Shown: one piece after another, positions 1 to 8,798 of the stretch
Position numbering within the stretch: position 1 is the stretch's first letter
How the letters are laid out: each line of letters begins with the position of its first letter
Assembly (NCBI RefSeq): GCF_025558485.1
Contig: NZ_CP102930.1
Coordinates: forward strand, 3,038,001-3,102,000
DNA length: 64,000 nt
Direction: 5' to 3'
DNA from: Bdellovibrio bacteriovorus
Lineage (GTDB): Bacteria; Bdellovibrionota; Bdellovibrionia; Bdellovibrionales; Bdellovibrionaceae
Program-made: the position numbers and the translations under genes
Notes under the pieces: model-generated
The model's input: the letters and a program-made list of their open reading frames with translations, nothing else
The model's database searches: none
What the model was told of the DNA's origin: nothing

Positions 1-581
1 GTGAAATCCGAAGTTCCTCCGCCAAAGTCACCGATCAGGACGATTTTTTCTGATGTCAGTTCACGGCGATAGTCAAAGGCGGCAGCCAAAGGTTCTGGAA
101 CAAAATGAACTTCTTTAAATCCTGCAAAGGCCGCGGCCTTCTGCATGCGATGAAGAGCAAATCCATCAGCGACCGAGTCCATGGAATAGCGGGCCGGGCG
201 GCCGATCACGGCTTTTTCCACCGAGGTGTCTAAAGTTTGTTCAGCTCTTTTTTTCAGTTCCAGCAGGAAGGTTCCGATCATGCTTTCCAAAGTCAGGATG
301 CGATTGTCGAGAACCGTTCCCAGATAGTTCTGATTCGGCAGATGCGATTTGAAAGATCTGAACAGACGGCCTTCCATGTCCTGTTCGATATATTGCTCGA
401 TGGCTTCTGAACCGTAGTAACACAGATCCGGGTTGGGGAAGTACAGCAGGGTGCGCATCATGGTGGGATCGCTGGCTTTTTTATCCAACGTGAGGGCTTC
501 GTAACGTTTTCCCTGATGATAGGCGCCGACCAAAGAGTTGCTGGTCCCAAAGTCGATGGAAAGATAAGTGTCTGTGCTCAT
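1..581 (-). CDS. Hsp70-family chaperone (YegD-like), 3' end outside window
   Basis: Reading the minus strand from the ATG at 579-581 gives about 193 open residues that run off the left edge. The start carries the actin-fold phosphate-1 motif (SIDFGTSNSLVGA, residues 8-20), and residues near 180-193 contain the second loop (VLIGDFGGGTSDF). This pairing defines Hsp70/actin-type ATPases. The spacing and the 'GTSNS' variant fit the YegD subgroup better than DnaK (usual IDLGTTNS). It is expected to be a cytosolic ATP-dependent chaperone-like protein; client unknown. The substrate-binding half is not visible. It is transcribed away from the lipoprotein gene at 729. Family assignment is firm; the YegD subgroup is inferred. 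Confidence 0.85.
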   Translation of the reverse strand, partial: MSTDTYLSIDFGTSNSLVGAYHQGKRYEALTLDKKASDPTMMRTLLYFPNPDLCYYGSEAIEQYIEQDMEGRLFRSFKSHLPNQNYLGTVLDNRILTLESMIGTFLLELKKRAEQTLDTSVEKAVIGRPARYSMDSVADGFALHRMQKAAAFAGFKEVHFVPEPLAAAFDYRRELTSEKIVLIGDFGGGTSDF

Positions 582-688
582 AGGCTTACAAGTGTAGCAT
601 GGCACCATATTTCACAGGTAACTATTTTCGGCACTGGATTTTTCATCTTTTCAAGCGTTCCGTAATTATCCCGCAAGTTCCCATGGAA

Positions 689-716
689 TTGATATTGTCG
701 GCCTTGTCTTTAGGTT
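689..716 (+). promoter_or_regulatory. Candidate sigma70-type promoter (TTGATA, 16 bp, TAGGTT)
   Basis: TTGATA at 689-694 and TAGGTT at 711-716 lie just upstream of the lipoprotein gene at 729. The same unusual -10 hexamer TAGGTT recurs upstream of fbpA and of the manganese riboswitch. The AGGAG at 716-720 is the ribosome binding site, so the leader would be very short. Inferred by eye. Confidence 0.4.
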
Positions 717-728
717 AGGAGTTTAAAT

Positions 729-1850
729 ATGACAGGGAAACATATTAAAATACCTACACTAATTTTCGCTCTGCTGGCGCTTGCTGCCTGTGGAAATATG
801 AATGTTGGTGTGACTTCATTTGAAGCGAATTCTCAGGGCTCGCCTTACGGGCAGCAGGTTAATCAAGGGCCTGCACAACAAGCCGAAATGGGCAGCAACG
901 GTTACTATGGCTATGAAGAGGCCATGGATACTTATGAAGAAGTCGTGCAAGAGGCCATCGCGCCCGTAAAGGAAAAGAAAGACGCCAATGCCACGAAACC
1001 AACTGCTCCGGTAGGGGTTTTGGCTCCGGCAAAGTCCAGTACGGCAAAGACAGAGGCCGAACCTGTCAAAGAGACAGAGGAAAAAGTCCCGGAGAAATCC
1101 TCCGAAGTTGCTGAAGAAAAAACAGAACCCAAAGCAGAACCCAAAAAAGCAGAACAGCCAGCTCCGAAGAAGGAAGAACCTGTTCTATCCAAAACCCCCA
1201 ATGCGCCTCGCAGTGAAATCGTGGGCCCGGGTGTTTTGAAGCCGACAGTTTATTTCTTTGTGATTCTTAACGAAGACAAGAACGGCTGCAAAGCCGACAC
1301 GAAAAGAACACTGTATGGTGCTGGCAGCAAGCCGCTTCTGAAAGTATGCCCTAAAACAGCGGCGGCCTGCGCTCTGCAAGGCTCTTGCGGGATCATTCAA
1401 AAAGGCAAAACACACACCTTCAATATCATTGGCCGCTTTGATGGTCAGGATCGCTACTTTGAAATTCCTGATGATGGCTGCCGCTTTGGCTACGGAGTGA
1501 ACAGCAGTTGTCTTGATCCATTCTATACACTGGCTGCGGATTTGACGATCTACAAACCGGGCGAAGTGATCTTCGTCCCTGCGGTTGTGGGCCTGGAGCT
1601 TCCCGATGGCAGCAAGCACAATGGTTACTTTGTTATTCGTGACAAGGGCCGTGGCATCAAGGGATTGGGTCGCTTTGACTTTTTCTCCGGCCATTACAGC
1701 TGGTATGATTCCGAAAACCCGTTTAAGAAAGTCGGGTTGGGTGATGTGAATACCAACATCCCTTACTACAGAATCAAGGGTGAGGCGGCGAAGAAAGTTC
1801 AGGCTTCCCGCGCCTTCCCAAGCCTGCCACCTCATGCGGTGACAGAATAA
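729..1850 (+). CDS. Lipoprotein with C-terminal 3D/MltA-like double-psi barrel domain
   Basis: 373 residues. The N-terminus is a lipoprotein signal with lipobox LAAC (Cys at about residue 21), so the protein should be lipid-anchored. Residues 60-160 are a low-complexity linker rich in Lys, Glu, Pro and Ala, typical of a periplasm-spanning tether. The C-terminal 150 residues contain a run resembling the 3D domain of MltA and related peptidoglycan enzymes: VPAVVGLELPDGSKHNGYF, then RDKGRGIKG and GRFDFFSG. The Asp residues of that domain are present, but I cannot say whether it is catalytic. AGGAG precedes the ATG. A bidirectional terminator follows at 1851. Role inferred: cell-wall binding or cleavage. 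Exact substrate unknown. Confidence 0.75.
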   Translation: MTGKHIKIPTLIFALLALAACGNMNVGVTSFEANSQGSPYGQQVNQGPAQQAEMGSNGYYGYEEAMDTYEEVVQEAIAPVKEKKDANATKPTAPVGVLAPAKSSTAKTEAEPVKETEEKVPEKSSEVAEEKTEPKAEPKKAEQPAPKKEEPVLSKTPNAPRSEIVGPGVLKPTVYFFVILNEDKNGCKADTKRTLYGAGSKPLLKVCPKTAAACALQGSCGIIQKGKTHTFNIIGRFDGQDRYFEIPDDGCRFGYGVNSSCLDPFYTLAADLTIYKPGEVIFVPAVVGLELPDGSKHNGYFVIRDKGRGIKGLGRFDFFSGHYSWYDSENPFKKVGLGDVNTNIPYYRIKGEAAKKVQASRAFPSLPPHAVTE

Positions 1851-1881
1851 AAAAAAGCCCGGTTTTTACCGGGCTTTTTTT
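1851..1881. terminator. Bidirectional intrinsic terminator
   Basis: AGCCCGG, a T-rich loop and CCGGGCT form the stem, flanked by A6 on the left and T7 on the right. It therefore serves both the lipoprotein gene (+) and the convergent coiled-coil gene (-). Confidence 0.9.
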
Positions 1882-1883
1882 AT

Positions 1884-2909
1884 TTAGACACTTGTTTGTT
1901 GCTGCGCCTGCATCTGGACCGAGTTGCCACCCTGAACCTGAGCGGCCGCGACCTGAGCCATTTGCGCCACGGTCATTTGAGCCTGCTGGGCCTGTTGATG
2001 ATAGTAGTTGAGCTTGGCCACGTACTCTTTCAGAGCCCCATTTTCCTGCTTCAGTACACCCAACTGAGTCAGTGCCTGTTGCAGGTGACTGTAATAGTCC
2101 TGGGCTTCCAGAGCTTTTTTATCCAAAGCCAGCTTCATTTCCACGATCTTGGTTTCGGCTACGGACATCAGGTTTTTCAGAACATCGTTCTGTTGCTGGG
2201 CAGAGGCTTCCACTTCGCTGAAAGAGGTGGAGATTTTTTCGATCTCTTCGTTCAGGGAGGCAATCGTTGTGTCTCTTTCAGCCACTGTGGCCTGCAATTC
2301 CTCGACGTTTTCTTGCAGGTTCTGACGTTCTTCCTTCAGGCCGTGGATTTCTTTTTCAAACTGTTCGCGTTGTTCTTCCCAAAGCTCTTGTTCTTTGGCG
2401 AAAGCACTTTTGGCTTTCATAAGTTCCATCGCGGTTTCGTCTTTCAGGGCCTGATTCAGTTCCAGGTCTCTTTGCAGTTGTTTGTTCTTTTCAAACAAAG
2501 CCTGGCTGTATTTCTTTTCTTCGCTTTGCATTTGCAAGGCGCGCGCTTTCAGGCCTTGAATCTCCAGTTGCAGCTGAAGACTTAATTCCAAAGACTTCGC
2601 CAGATCACCGCTCAGCTTGGTGTTGTTCGAGCGCTCTGCAATCAGTTGGTTTGCCAATTGTTGCAGTTGTGCGTCCAACGTTTCAGCCCCGTAAGACACG
2701 TTCTCCAGGGATTTGATCTTCTCGCGAAGCTCTTCCTGGCTGCCTTTCAGGTCTGAATGGAATTTTTTCATTTGAACCTGCATTTGTTCATACTTTGGTG
2801 GAGGTGGGACTAGACCCTCTTCAGGATTGGTGCCCAGCTCGTTAAGTTTGCTGCAGATCTCATCAAAAAGTTTTTCGTGCTCAGGAACGGAGTTCGTCAT
2901 AGACTTCAT
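1884..2909 (-). CDS. Long coiled-coil cytoplasmic protein, function unknown
   Basis: 341 residues, almost wholly alpha-helical. Heptad-like, Glu/Lys/Gln/Leu-rich sequence runs from about residue 50 to 300, and the tail is Gln/Ala/Met-rich (QAQMTVAQMAQVAAAQVQ). No signal peptide, membrane segment or catalytic motif is visible. A second Met at residue 4 (2900) is an alternative start, and neither has a clear ribosome binding site. The gene is divergent from the SLBB export gene at 3014. It looks like a scaffold or cytoskeleton-like filament protein. I do not recognise a named family, and composition alone cannot give a function. Confidence 0.8.
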   Translation of the reverse strand: MKSMTNSVPEHEKLFDEICSKLNELGTNPEEGLVPPPPKYEQMQVQMKKFHSDLKGSQEELREKIKSLENVSYGAETLDAQLQQLANQLIAERSNNTKLSGDLAKSLELSLQLQLEIQGLKARALQMQSEEKKYSQALFEKNKQLQRDLELNQALKDETAMELMKAKSAFAKEQELWEEQREQFEKEIHGLKEERQNLQENVEELQATVAERDTTIASLNEEIEKISTSFSEVEASAQQQNDVLKNLMSVAETKIVEMKLALDKKALEAQDYYSHLQQALTQLGVLKQENGALKEYVAKLNYYHQQAQQAQMTVAQMAQVAAAQVQGGNSVQMQAQQQTSV

Positions 2910-2946
2910 TGTGAGGCACAGACGGAAGTCAAGTCATCGAAATTTA

Positions 2947-2977
2947 TTGACATCAGTCTAGCCTCTCGATTTAGGTC
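2947..2977 (+). promoter_or_regulatory. Candidate promoter of the polysaccharide export block
   Basis: TTGACA at 2947-2952 is a perfect -35. TTTAGG (spacing 17) or TAGGTC (spacing 19) at 2970-2977 is the likely -10, related to the TAGGTT seen elsewhere in the window. The start codon at 3014 follows. Confidence 0.45.
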
Positions 2978-3013
2978 CAGTGTTGAATAGTCATGATATG
3001 TGGGGGAGTAAGA

Positions 3014-3568
3014 ATGAGTATCCAAAAGTCTTTGCAATTTGCGATGGCTGTTTTAATGACGATGACTTGCGTGGGGCCTGCTTATGGTCAACAGGACATG
3101 GGCTTGCTAAGTGACATCAAGCCACCACAACAGTCTTCTGAATATATCTTCCGCTCTTCCCCTAAAGAATCCCTGATCAGTGTGCAGTTGCTGGGAGCTG
3201 TCTATAAGCCAGGGATCTATTACATTCCGGCAAACACTGAACTGCTGAAGCTTCTGACTCTGGCCGGTGGGACCACTAATGGTGGGGATCTTTCCGAAGT
3301 TTTGGTTCGCAAGTCAGAGCCTAAATCCTGGTCGGATCTTAAGATGAAAGCGATCAACGAATATCAGGGTGCTTACGAAGTCGATGCTGAAAAAATCATC
3401 AAATACGGCGGTGGTAAAAATCTGAAGCTGGGACAGGATGACTTTGTCTATGTTCCTCCTCGCACACCTTGGATCAGCAATGAGGCTTCTCGTGGGATCA
3501 CAATTGTGTCGGTGGTTTTGGGGATTGTACTAACGGGTCTTCTTATCGATAAAAACAGCGGGAAGTAA
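3014..3568 (+). CDS. SLBB-domain polysaccharide export protein
   Basis: 184 residues from the ATG at 3014. This start is preferred over the ATG at 2993 because GGGGGAG lies five bases before it and it begins a clean signal peptide (cleavage near AYG-QQ). After the signal comes an SLBB/soluble-ligand-binding beta-grasp module (VQLLGAVYKPGIYYIPAN, then LLTLAGGTTNGGDL), as in Wza/GfcC-type exporters. The extreme C-terminus has a predicted membrane helix (about residues 160-180). The N-terminal polysaccharide-export domain of full Wza proteins is absent, so this is an accessory or minimal exporter. It is followed three bases later by the O-antigen ligase/polymerase gene, supporting a surface glycan operon. 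Confidence 0.85.
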   Translation: MSIQKSLQFAMAVLMTMTCVGPAYGQQDMGLLSDIKPPQQSSEYIFRSSPKESLISVQLLGAVYKPGIYYIPANTELLKLLTLAGGTTNGGDLSEVLVRKSEPKSWSDLKMKAINEYQGAYEVDAEKIIKYGGGKNLKLGQDDFVYVPPRTPWISNEASRGITIVSVVLGIVLTGLLIDKNSGK

Positions 3569-3571
3569 AAA

Positions 3572-4855
3572 ATGGTGGGGGCCCGCGACGGTCGAATTTT
3601 ATTTCTGATCAAAGCCCTTGTGGCCCTGCTTTTTATTTCCAAGATTTCCCTGGGAAGCTTTCTGCTTCCCGTTCCCTACAGTTTTTCTTATCTGATCTTT
3701 CAGCAGGGGATTCACCCTTATGTGAATGTCTTTCTTTGCCTGTTGTTAGGGTTGCCTTTGTCATTATTGTGGCTGAAGGTGCGGGATCGGCATCATTTAA
3801 GCGGCTTCTATAAACTGTTCGTGTTTTTGCTGATGTTGACTTTGATCATTCAGACCCTTTTGCAGATCAGCTATGTGAACACAGAAGAATCACCCATTAT
3901 GCAGGTGGGCGCTTTGGTCGTGTCGCTGTTTATGGTGGTGGTTTACGGTGTTTTGATCCCCAGTCTTTGGGATGTCAGGGATTTTCTGCGTTTTGTGCAA
4001 AAGTGGTCCGGAGTTTTGGTGCTGCTATCACTCGTCTTGTGGGTGGTGGCCGGGGGCGCTGTTTTTAAGGGAGGACGCTTTGTCGGCGTCTTTAAGCATA
4101 TTCCCCACATGGTGACTTGTGCGACTGTGGCCTTTGTTTTTTCATTGGGAACCTTGCTTGACGACAGCAAAATGAAACATAAGGTTTGGGACGCACTGGT
4201 GCTGGGTGGAAGTTTTCTGGCGATCATTCTGACCGGAACGCGTTCTTCTGCAGCCGCTGCTTTGATGGCTTTTGTTGTGACAATGGTTCTGCATAAAACC
4301 GCAACTAATCAGGGCCGGATCTTTAAGTTTGCATTTCTGTCTTTGCTGGTGACCTTCACTTTATTCTTCGGAAATCAGGTCTATGATTTTGCGCGGGGAA
4401 TTGCGACGGGGCAAAGTTCTTTGGGTAATCGCGAAGCACAGGATGGGATTGCCTCCCGTTGGGAAGAAGTCGAGCGGGGCAGTCAGATCTTTTTGGAAGA
4501 ACCCTGGCTGGGGCATGGGCTGCTTTCCAAATTTGCAGCGGGCAATGAGGTCGATGTTTCCAACTACAACGCCATGAAAGACCCGCACAATATCTTCATT
4601 TCTGCCGGGGTGATCGGGGGCTGGCCACTTCTTGTGTTGGCAGGCATTTCCCTGATTTTGATGGTTGTCGGTTCTTTCAAGGCACTTTTGAGTTTTGACA
4701 TTTCCAAACGGCAAGTGGCGATCTATTTGCTGTCCCATATTCCTATCCTGATCATCTATCACATACACTTGTCCATAGGAGGCATGGCCGACCGTCTTTA
4801 TTGGATGGTCTTTGGTTTTATTGCGGCATCAGTCTCCCGGACAGGGAAGAAATGA
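3572..4855 (+). CDS. O-antigen ligase/polymerase family membrane protein (Wzy/WaaL-like)
   Basis: 427 residues with about ten to eleven hydrophobic helices and one large loop. Residues 215-230 carry ILTGTRSSAAAAL, and the C-terminal half has EEPWLGHGLLSKF followed by DPHNIFISAG. These are the conserved blocks of the Wzy_C/O-antigen ligase superfamily (Arg in GTR, His in the DPHN loop). The protein would polymerise glycan repeat units or ligate a glycan to a lipid acceptor at the periplasmic face of the inner membrane. It sits between the SLBB exporter and a transporter whose start overlaps its stop. Ligase versus polymerase cannot be decided from sequence alone. Confidence 0.8.
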   Translation: MVGARDGRILFLIKALVALLFISKISLGSFLLPVPYSFSYLIFQQGIHPYVNVFLCLLLGLPLSLLWLKVRDRHHLSGFYKLFVFLLMLTLIIQTLLQISYVNTEESPIMQVGALVVSLFMVVVYGVLIPSLWDVRDFLRFVQKWSGVLVLLSLVLWVVAGGAVFKGGRFVGVFKHIPHMVTCATVAFVFSLGTLLDDSKMKHKVWDALVLGGSFLAIILTGTRSSAAAALMAFVVTMVLHKTATNQGRIFKFAFLSLLVTFTLFFGNQVYDFARGIATGQSSLGNREAQDGIASRWEEVERGSQIFLEEPWLGHGLLSKFAAGNEVDVSNYNAMKDPHNIFISAGVIGGWPLLVLAGISLILMVVGSFKALLSFDISKRQVAIYLLSHIPILIIYHIHLSIGGMADRLYWMVFGFIAASVSRTGKK

Positions 4856-6120
4856 AAGGTTTTGGATACGGCTTTGCAGAGTTGGGAATCAACTGCGTTG
4901 AGATTTTCCTGCGTCTGCATTTGCTGGTTTTCTATACTCAGGAAGTGGGACTTAGTTCCTCGTGGGCCGGTTTGGCCTTGGGGCTTTCTATTTTCTGGGA
5001 TGCACTGATTGATCCTTTAATTGGTTATTATTCAGACCGGGTGCGGTCCCGCCGCGGAGAGCGCTATTCATTTCTGCCCTGGGGGCTGGTGTTTCTGTCG
5101 GTGTCGATCATGGGACTTTTGAATCCTCCTCCGATGGCTTCGATGACGTCGAAGTTTTTTTATCTTCTGATTTTCTCTCTTTTGGTGAACACGGCTTACA
5201 CCTGTTTAAGCGTGCCGTATTCCGCCTTGGTGGGGGATCTTGCACGGGATTCTGAGGAACGTTCCCGACTGATTGGCTGGCGTTTGGCCTTTGGTAATTT
5301 AGGGGCCATCTTCGGTATTGCTGTGCCCGGATATTTTCTGATTGCCCGGGACTCCAAGCCCTACGCACAAACCGCCTGGATGATTGTGGGTCTGCTGGGA
5401 ATTGGGACCCTGGTGTCATGGCTGACGGCTTTGAAATACAATCGTCCTTTGACAGAGGGGAAAACCGCGGCGAAGTTTTCGATGTGGCAACCTTTGCGGA
5501 ATAAAAACTTTGCGCCTCTTTTGCTGGCGTACTTTGTGGCAAATATCGGCCTGACCTTCAACTCATCAGTGGCGTTGTACTTTTATCGAGAGGCCCTGGA
5601 GTTTTCCGAGACGGAAATCACCGCCGTGTTGTTGCTGTTTTTGCTGGCCTTCACCCTGTCAATTCCCGGCTGGCTGTATCTGATCCGCTATGTGCCCAAG
5701 CGCAGAGCCCTGATGTGGGGGGTGTTTTTACTGGGAATGGTCAGCAGCTTCATATACCCGATTCTGCCGGTCGCTCAGGTCGGGTGGGCGTTGTTGTGGG
5801 CCTCATTGGTTGGCGGCATGCTGGTGGGCTCTGCCGTGCTTTTAGAGTCCTTATTGACTGATATTGTGAAAGCCGAAGAAGAGCGCACAGGTCATGACGA
5901 GCTGGGGCTGTATTTCGGTGTGTGGAAAATGGTCGGCAAGATCTCTCGGGGTCTGGCGTTAGCTGTTACAGGACAGCTTCTGACCTGGGCCCTGACGGAC
6001 AAGGTCGAAACCACTCATTTTCGAATGAGTCTCGCGTTCGGTCCTCTGGTGGGCAGCCTTTTTATTCTGGCGGTTTTACTGCTTTGGAAGTTGTCAATTG
6101 GGCGCCCTGCCGTGAAGTAA
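4852..6120 (+). CDS. MFS transporter of the glycoside-pentoside-hexuronide (GPH/MelB-like) type
   Basis: 422 residues from the ATG at 4852, which overlaps the upstream stop as ATGA with GGGAAG just before it. A longer reading from 4801 would overlap the ligase gene by 55 bases and is unlikely. Twelve hydrophobic helices are expected. The signature DALIDPLIGYYSD followed by RVRSRRGERYSFLPWG near residue 60 is the GPH family motif between helices 2 and 3. Family members cotransport sugars or glycosides with cations. The C-terminus carries GLYFGVWKMVGKISRG, also typical. Its operon place suggests movement of a sugar or glycan intermediate; the substrate is unknown. Confidence 0.85.
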   Translation: MKGFGYGFAELGINCVEIFLRLHLLVFYTQEVGLSSSWAGLALGLSIFWDALIDPLIGYYSDRVRSRRGERYSFLPWGLVFLSVSIMGLLNPPPMASMTSKFFYLLIFSLLVNTAYTCLSVPYSALVGDLARDSEERSRLIGWRLAFGNLGAIFGIAVPGYFLIARDSKPYAQTAWMIVGLLGIGTLVSWLTALKYNRPLTEGKTAAKFSMWQPLRNKNFAPLLLAYFVANIGLTFNSSVALYFYREALEFSETEITAVLLLFLLAFTLSIPGWLYLIRYVPKRRALMWGVFLLGMVSSFIYPILPVAQVGWALLWASLVGGMLVGSAVLLESLLTDIVKAEEERTGHDELGLYFGVWKMVGKISRGLALAVTGQLLTWALTDKVETTHFRMSLAFGPLVGSLFILAVLLLWKLSIGRPAVK

Positions 6121-6176
6121 TTTCAAACTCTTAATCCTCATTGCACATTAAACACAGGCCAAGCCCTAAAATCGGT

Positions 6177-6190
6177 GGCACAACGAATGC
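6177..6190 (+). promoter_or_regulatory. Candidate sigma54 (RpoN) promoter of the Wzz/deacetylase operon
   Basis: TGGCACAACGAATGCTT spans the site: GG at 6177-6178, exactly ten bases, then GC at 6189-6190. The -24 half (TGGCAC) is perfect and the -12 half (ATGCT) matches TTGCW at four of five. Transcription would begin near 6202, leaving about 21 bases before the ATG at 6223. Confidence 0.55.
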
Positions 6191-6222
6191 TTACGGACTG
6201 TTAGATGAAAAGGTGGGGAAAT

Positions 6223-7644
6223 ATGAGTGATCAGCATATGGAACCGGAACTCACGGTAGGCGAAATTATCAAACTGTACTTATCTCATTGGCGGATGTTT
6301 GCCGTCTTTACGGCCGTGCTGTTTGCTATCAGTGTTCTTGTTTACGTTATCAAAATTCCGTTCGTAGCCAATTCCACGATTGTTATTCACGATTCTCAGA
6401 ACTCGTCCCTGCAGGCGTTTTCCAATCAGTTCTATGGGCTTTCAAAGTCTGTGCAAGAGTCAAAAAAGGGCAGCAGTGTCTTATCCAAGCACATTGAATA
6501 TCTGAAGACCCGCGAGTTCTATGAGACCCTTTTAAAGCGGGTTCAAGAGCGCGGAAACAGCCAGGAAATCACTCTGGAAGAACGTAAAGGATTTGAGATC
6601 TTCCGCGAGAAGTATCTGAAGGACCTGGAAGCAAATCCTGAAAACAAGGTTCAATTATTGCAAGTGCTTAATGCTTGGACTCGCATCAATCTGGATTCAG
6701 ATTTCGAGATCCGTGTGGCCGCGGTGACCCCCGTAAAATCCATGTCGTTGTTCCTGTCGAACACGGCTTCGGAGCTGGCAGCAGACATGCTGAAAAAACG
6801 GGAACTGGCTGAAATCAACCGTGTGGAGGATTTCATGTCCAAACAAAAGGTCGATGCCGATCAAAAGCTGGTGATCTTTGGGAAACAGCTGGCTGAGATG
6901 CAGAATAAAGATGAAAACCTTTTGCCTTTGGCTTCCAAAGACAAAATGGGTGATTACGTGTCTGACCTTTTGGTTCGATCCAACGAGATCAAACTGAAAA
7001 TGGCAGAAAATAAAAAAATGATCGACTACCTTCAGGCAGGACGTGGCAAGCAAAGGGAAAGTGCCCTTTATGGTGTTGGCGGTCGTATCGAAGCATTGAA
7101 AATTGAAAACAACATCCTGGCGGGGAAACTTGGTCAGGTGCAGGCTTCTATTGCGCGTTTGAAAAAGGAAGTGAAGGATCTTCCGTTCGCCGCACAAATG
7201 GTGGAGGACCTGAAGAAGAAGTCAGAACTGGAGTTCAACCGTTATAAGGAATTAAGCACGGCTTTGACTAAATTGGATGCGATGAAAATTTCCATCGACA
7301 CTCGTTTTGAAGTGTTGGAGCGCGCGCGTTGGGAAACGACTTTGCCACAGATCGGACTTTTAAGTCTGGGCTTGTTGTCATTGCTATTGAGCCAGTTTAT
7401 CGGGTCACTGGTGATCTATTTCCGTTACCTGTGGAATCCACATGTGGTGACCGCGCAGGCGTCCCGCAATCTGGTTATTTTCGACAATCATTCTGTGGAC
7501 CCACGGGTGATTATCGAAAATTCAAAAATTAAGTTTAGTTTGAAGAAACCGGAAACCAAGAAGGATGAAGTTAACGAGGACGAACAGCAGAAGATGGCTT
7601 GGAACGTTCTTAATGTCGGTCAAGGGACCGACGTTTCTCAGTAG
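6223..7644 (+). CDS. Wzz-like chain-length determinant / polysaccharide co-polymerase
   Basis: 473 residues. I chose the ATG at 6223 because AGGTGGGGA lies just before it and the predicted sigma54 transcript begins near 6202, almost on top of the in-frame ATG at 6205. A short cytoplasmic N-terminus leads to a membrane helix (about residues 27-45). A long periplasmic, coiled-coil-prone domain follows (about 60-360), then a second membrane helix (about 380-400) and a roughly 70-residue cytoplasmic tail. This is the Wzz topology. No tyrosine-kinase domain is fused. It lies directly upstream of the deacetylase lipoprotein. It probably sets glycan chain length or gates export. Confidence 0.8.
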   Translation: MSDQHMEPELTVGEIIKLYLSHWRMFAVFTAVLFAISVLVYVIKIPFVANSTIVIHDSQNSSLQAFSNQFYGLSKSVQESKKGSSVLSKHIEYLKTREFYETLLKRVQERGNSQEITLEERKGFEIFREKYLKDLEANPENKVQLLQVLNAWTRINLDSDFEIRVAAVTPVKSMSLFLSNTASELAADMLKKRELAEINRVEDFMSKQKVDADQKLVIFGKQLAEMQNKDENLLPLASKDKMGDYVSDLLVRSNEIKLKMAENKKMIDYLQAGRGKQRESALYGVGGRIEALKIENNILAGKLGQVQASIARLKKEVKDLPFAAQMVEDLKKKSELEFNRYKELSTALTKLDAMKISIDTRFEVLERARWETTLPQIGLLSLGLLSLLLSQFIGSLVIYFRYLWNPHVVTAQASRNLVIFDNHSVDPRVIIENSKIKFSLKKPETKKDEVNEDEQQKMAWNVLNVGQGTDVSQ

Positions 7645-7650
7645 GTGACT

Positions 7651-8787
7651 ATGAAGAAATTTGTTTTCGGGGGCATGATTCTTTTATCTGCGACTTCCCT
7701 GGTGGGGTGTGGAAGTCAGATTGGCAGCAGTGTTCGTCAGGCAGTGACGGTCAACCAAGAGGCGAAGTCTCTGGTTGAATGGGAAAACTCTGAAGCCAAC
7801 CCGGAGGCATTGTTCGCCAACTGGCGCCACGACTTCATGGTTGATTCCACCAAGCGTGAATCCATGAAGGAAGAGCTGTGCAAAGAGCTGAACGAACTGG
7901 ACGGTCAGTCTTTGACCATCTTTGAAAATGAAATCCGTGATGAAAACAACCGTGCGCTGGTCAGCTCTTGTAAAGAGGAGCTTTTACAGAAGGTGGATGC
8001 TCACTTCGATAAAGAGCGTGAGACCCTGGATGTTCAGGGGCATGCCCTGAAGGCGGTTTCTTCCAGCAATAACTTCCAGTTCCCGACGAATATTCAAAAA
8101 CGTGACACGTCCAAGGGTTACTTTGCGGTGACCGGGGATGTGGTTCGTAAAGAAGTGATCATCACTTTCGATGATGGTCCAAACGGTCAGTACACAGATG
8201 CGATCCTGCGCGCTTTCAAAGAAGTGAACGCCAAAGCGATCTTCTTCCACATGGGTAAGGCCGCTCGCGCCAACCCGGACATTGTGAAGCGTGTGGCGGC
8301 AGATGGTCACTCCATCGGAACGCATTCCACAACGCATGCTTGTTTGGGTAGCAGCTCGGCGTGCCGCAAAACCAACGGTCGTAACCTGACGTTTGATGAA
8401 GCGGTGGCGGAAATCAAAGGCGGCCATCAGGCTGTTTATGATGCTATCGGCTGGGTCGATCCCTTCTTCCGATTCCCGTATGGTGAGGCTTCTCCGGAAC
8501 TTAAAAACTTCCTGAAAACGAACTCCACTGGCGAATTCTTCTGGTCAATCGACAGTAATGACTGGAGAGCCCAGACGAATGAAAATCTTCTGCGCACAAC
8601 AATCGCAGAGCTTGAAAAACGTGGCCGTGGCCAGGTTCTGTTCCATGATATCCAAAGAAAAACAGCGGAAATCATGCCTCAGTTCCTGCGTGAGCTTTAC
8701 AACCGTGGCTACAGTGTTGTACTACTTCAGCCCGCAGATATGTCTGCGCGATACAACAGTAAGCTGGTTAAGAAAAGACTGCCATAG
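7651..8787 (+). CDS. NodB-type polysaccharide/peptidoglycan deacetylase lipoprotein
   Basis: 378 residues from the ATG at 7651. AGGTG five bases earlier supports it over the GTG at 7645. Lipobox LVGC (Cys about residue 21) predicts a lipid anchor. Residues about 30-145 are a predicted helical N-terminal domain. The NodB catalytic domain follows with all five motifs: TFDDGP (Asp-Asp), THSTTH (two metal His), FRFPYG (Arg), a DSNDW segment, and VLFHDI (His). The enzyme removes acetyl groups from GlcNAc-type sugars using a divalent metal. From memory, Bdellovibrio Bd3279 is a deacetylase that marks prey peptidoglycan, and this gene may be its counterpart. Its operon partner Wzz alternatively suggests exopolysaccharide. 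Confidence 0.9.
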   Translation: MKKFVFGGMILLSATSLVGCGSQIGSSVRQAVTVNQEAKSLVEWENSEANPEALFANWRHDFMVDSTKRESMKEELCKELNELDGQSLTIFENEIRDENNRALVSSCKEELLQKVDAHFDKERETLDVQGHALKAVSSSNNFQFPTNIQKRDTSKGYFAVTGDVVRKEVIITFDDGPNGQYTDAILRAFKEVNAKAIFFHMGKAARANPDIVKRVAADGHSIGTHSTTHACLGSSSACRKTNGRNLTFDEAVAEIKGGHQAVYDAIGWVDPFFRFPYGEASPELKNFLKTNSTGEFFWSIDSNDWRAQTNENLLRTTIAELEKRGRGQVLFHDIQRKTAEIMPQFLRELYNRGYSVVLLQPADMSARYNSKLVKKRLP

Positions 8788-8798
8788 TTTAAAAGTTC

